From Candidatus Thalassarchaeaceae archaeon (GTDB taxonomy: Archaea; Thermoplasmatota; Poseidoniia; Poseidoniales; Thalassarchaeaceae): a DNA stretch of 64,000 bases. Positions 62,627 to 64,000 of the stretch are shown here, piece after piece. The first letter of the stretch is position 1. Each line of letters begins with the position of its first letter. Location of the stretch: assembly GCA_023268715.1 (NCBI GenBank), contig JALRLV010000003.1:62321-126320 (forward strand), given 5' to 3'. The notes below the pieces were generated by a model. That model was given only the letters and a program-made list of their open reading frames with translations, ran no database searches and was not told the DNA's origin. Made by a program: the position numbers and the translations under genes.

Positions 62627-64000
62627 TCAAAATTCCACTATTGATGGATTCAACGCCACTCCATCAAATTCCCTTTTCTTGATGACATCAATTACATAGG
62701 ACGCTTTCTCAACGTGTATTTGAACTGTTGAAGACGCATCACCCATCTGGATTTCACCCAATGCGATTTCGGGAATGCGTGCTTGGCCGACAATCCAATC
62801 TGCTAGCGCGCGCTTAGTTGCCTTCCCGCTACCTACCTCAAGTGCGACGCTGACCATACCGAAGGGGTCTGTGACATCGGACCAGTCCTCTCGCTTTCGT
62901 ACAGGGTCCCTAGTCATGCCATCCGGCAATTCAGGGGCTTCAACATATGGGATATCAAGATTCCAAGTATTTGCAATCTTATCAAGAGCAGCCATATCCT
63001 CCTTGGAAACAAGGGACCATGCTTGCCCTGAACGTCCCATGCGACCAGTTCTACCTATGCGGTGGACATAGGATTCAGTGTCATCAGGAAGATCATAATT
63101 GACAACATAAGTAATTCCGTCGACATCAATTCCACGTGCTGCTACATCGGTAGCGACAACAATTTTGGTTTTCCCTTCTTTGAGTGAATCGAGAATTTTC
63201 TCTCTTCGGTTCTGGGCTTTATCTCCATGCATCCCTGTTGCGCCCATCCCGAATTTACCCAGCCGGTCTTCTAGTAACTCAACCATACGTTTTGTATTGG
63301 TGAAAATTAGCATTTGGTCATCATCACCCATATTTGCGATTAGTCTTCCCAGTACCCATAGTTTGTTTGAGCGCCCAATTCTTACTGCAAATTGGTCGAT
63401 TTCTGGGACCTCAACTTCGAGATCATCACTCATCACGTAAACGGGCTCATTCATGAATTCCTCAGCAGCATCTAGTACTTCTTGTGGGAAAGTAGCGCTA
63501 AACAACAAGGTCTGCTGTCTTGCAGGCATTTGCTCAAAGATCCAAAGCACGTCTGGGAAGAATCCCATATCCAGCATTCTATCTGCTTCGTCTAGACAAA
63601 AATGAGAAATTTCTGATAGATTTAGATGCCCTCGCTTGGACATATCAATAACGCGGCCGGGAGTTCCGACGATTATGTCGGAGCCAGATTGTAATTCTTT
63701 AGCCTGTTTTTCGATGTCTGTTCCACCGTAAACGGTCTGAATCGACAATCCGCTTTCTCCTTGCAACCAAGTCAATTCCTCTGCGACCTGGACCGCTAAT
63801 TCTCTTGTAGGACATAGGATAATTGCTTGGGGTTGTCCTGAAGCACTAGTGGCTTCGATAATTGGAATTCCAAAAGCAGCAGTTTTACCACTGCCAGTTC
63901 GCGCTTGACCGACTACATCTCGTCCTTGACGCGCAACCGGAATAGACTCAATTTGGATTTCAGTAGGATTTTTCCAACCTTTACTTGATATTGCATCTGC
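62627..64000 (-). CDS. DEAD-box RNA helicase with DbpA-like C-terminal RNA-binding domain (5' truncated by window)
   Basis: The gene continues past the right edge and no start is present; 457 residues remain. Motifs in order are the Q region, T-G-S-G-K-T, P-T-R-E-L, D-E-A-D, S-A-T, and H-R-I-G-R-T-G-R. After the core, a roughly 75-residue module (V-S-V-A-L-E-V-G-S-G-K...I-G-E/V-Q-I-H-V-E-K-A-S-Y-V) matches DbpA/CsdA-type RRM-like domains. It acts in RNA remodelling, perhaps ribosome assembly. It forms one unit with the TusA gene. Confidence 0.93.
   Translation of the reverse strand, partial: ADAISSKGWKNPTEIQIESIPVARQGRDVVGQARTGSGKTAAFGIPIIEATSASGQPQAIILCPTRELAVQVAEELTWLQGESGLSIQTVYGGTDIEKQAKELQSGSDIIVGTPGRVIDMSKRGHLNLSEISHFCLDEADRMLDMGFFPDVLWIFEQMPARQQTLLFSATFPQEVLDAAEEFMNEPVYVMSDDLEVEVPEIDQFAVRIGRSNKLWVLGRLIANMGDDDQMLIFTNTKRMVELLEDRLGKFGMGATGMHGDKAQNRREKILDSLKEGKTKIVVATDVAARGIDVDGITYVVNYDLPDDTESYVHRIGRTGRMGRSGQAWSLVSKEDMAALDKIANTWNLDIPYVEAPELPDGMTRDPVRKREDWSDVTDPFGMVSVALEVGSGKATKRALADWIVGQARIPEIALGEIQMGDASSTVQIHVEKASYVIDVIKKREFDGVALNPSIVEF

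Overview
The window reads as archaeal chromosome, most likely Marine Group II Euryarchaeota ('Candidatus Poseidoniales') or a close relative. This is an inference from gene content. Archaeal information-processing genes (Rpo7/RpoE1, Spt4, eS24, eS31, archaeal AlaRS, RtcB plus archease, the DUF106-cmk-cbf5 block, DtdA, a COG1326 zinc-finger protein, an XPD-like helicase, a GPN GTPase, a UbiA/DGGGP-synthase-like prenyltransferase) sit beside very long secreted, membrane-anchored proteins and several bacterial-looking metabolic genes (GdhA, GuaC, RibA). Base composition is moderate, genes are tightly packed on both strands, and there is no insertion sequence, prophage or CRISPR array.

Layout. 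1-13.8 kb: 3' end of an Ig-repeat surface protein with a DUF4129-like tail, a small possibly HSP20-like protein, the XPD-like helicase, a 426-bp gene-free stretch rich in hairpins, a tandem ribbon-helix-helix regulator, an HD phosphohydrolase, NADP-type glutamate dehydrogenase, an amino-acid ABC ATPase with an unusual beta-propeller/permease fusion, and PurC. 13.8-29 kb: an unknown protein, a 1.9-kaa FG-GAP/CARDB-like surface protein, the rpoE1-spt4-rps24e-rps27ae operon behind a strongly structured leader, DtdA, proline dehydrogenase, a zinc-finger protein, a methyltransferase-fold protein, a membrane-anchored subtilase and a membrane zinc-ribbon protein. 29-48 kb: tRNA-Ser and tRNA-Thr, a 2.3-kaa surface protein, a DNA glycosylase, RtcB, alaS overlapping an aminotransferase and an unknown gene, a calcium-repeat exoprotein and archease. 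48-64 kb: a TauE/SafE permease, GMP reductase, tRNA-Glu, two small overlapping genes, a UbiA-family enzyme, ArgF with a GPN GTPase, a proline-rich zinc-ribbon protein, DUF106-cmk-cbf5, another surface protein, tRNA-His, RibA, TusA and a truncated DEAD-box helicase.

How it fits together. Proline dehydrogenase, glutamate dehydrogenase, an aminotransferase, an amino-acid ABC system and a subtilase suit a heterotroph living on proteins and amino acids. Five giant or large exported proteins make up about a third of the coding sequence and imply an elaborate cell surface. RtcB and archease, found about 8 kb apart, are partners in RNA ligation.

Most notable points: a leader RNA before rpoE1 whose Shine-Dalgarno sequence can be drawn into an H-type pseudoknot; a YCF48-like propeller fused to an amino-acid ABC permease; a hairpin-rich noncoding region at 6.2-6.6 kb; and a cytosolic polyproline/beta-domain/zinc-ribbon protein of unknown role. 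Two genes (10721-12769 and 29398-36213) have TATA boxes placed for leaderless transcripts.
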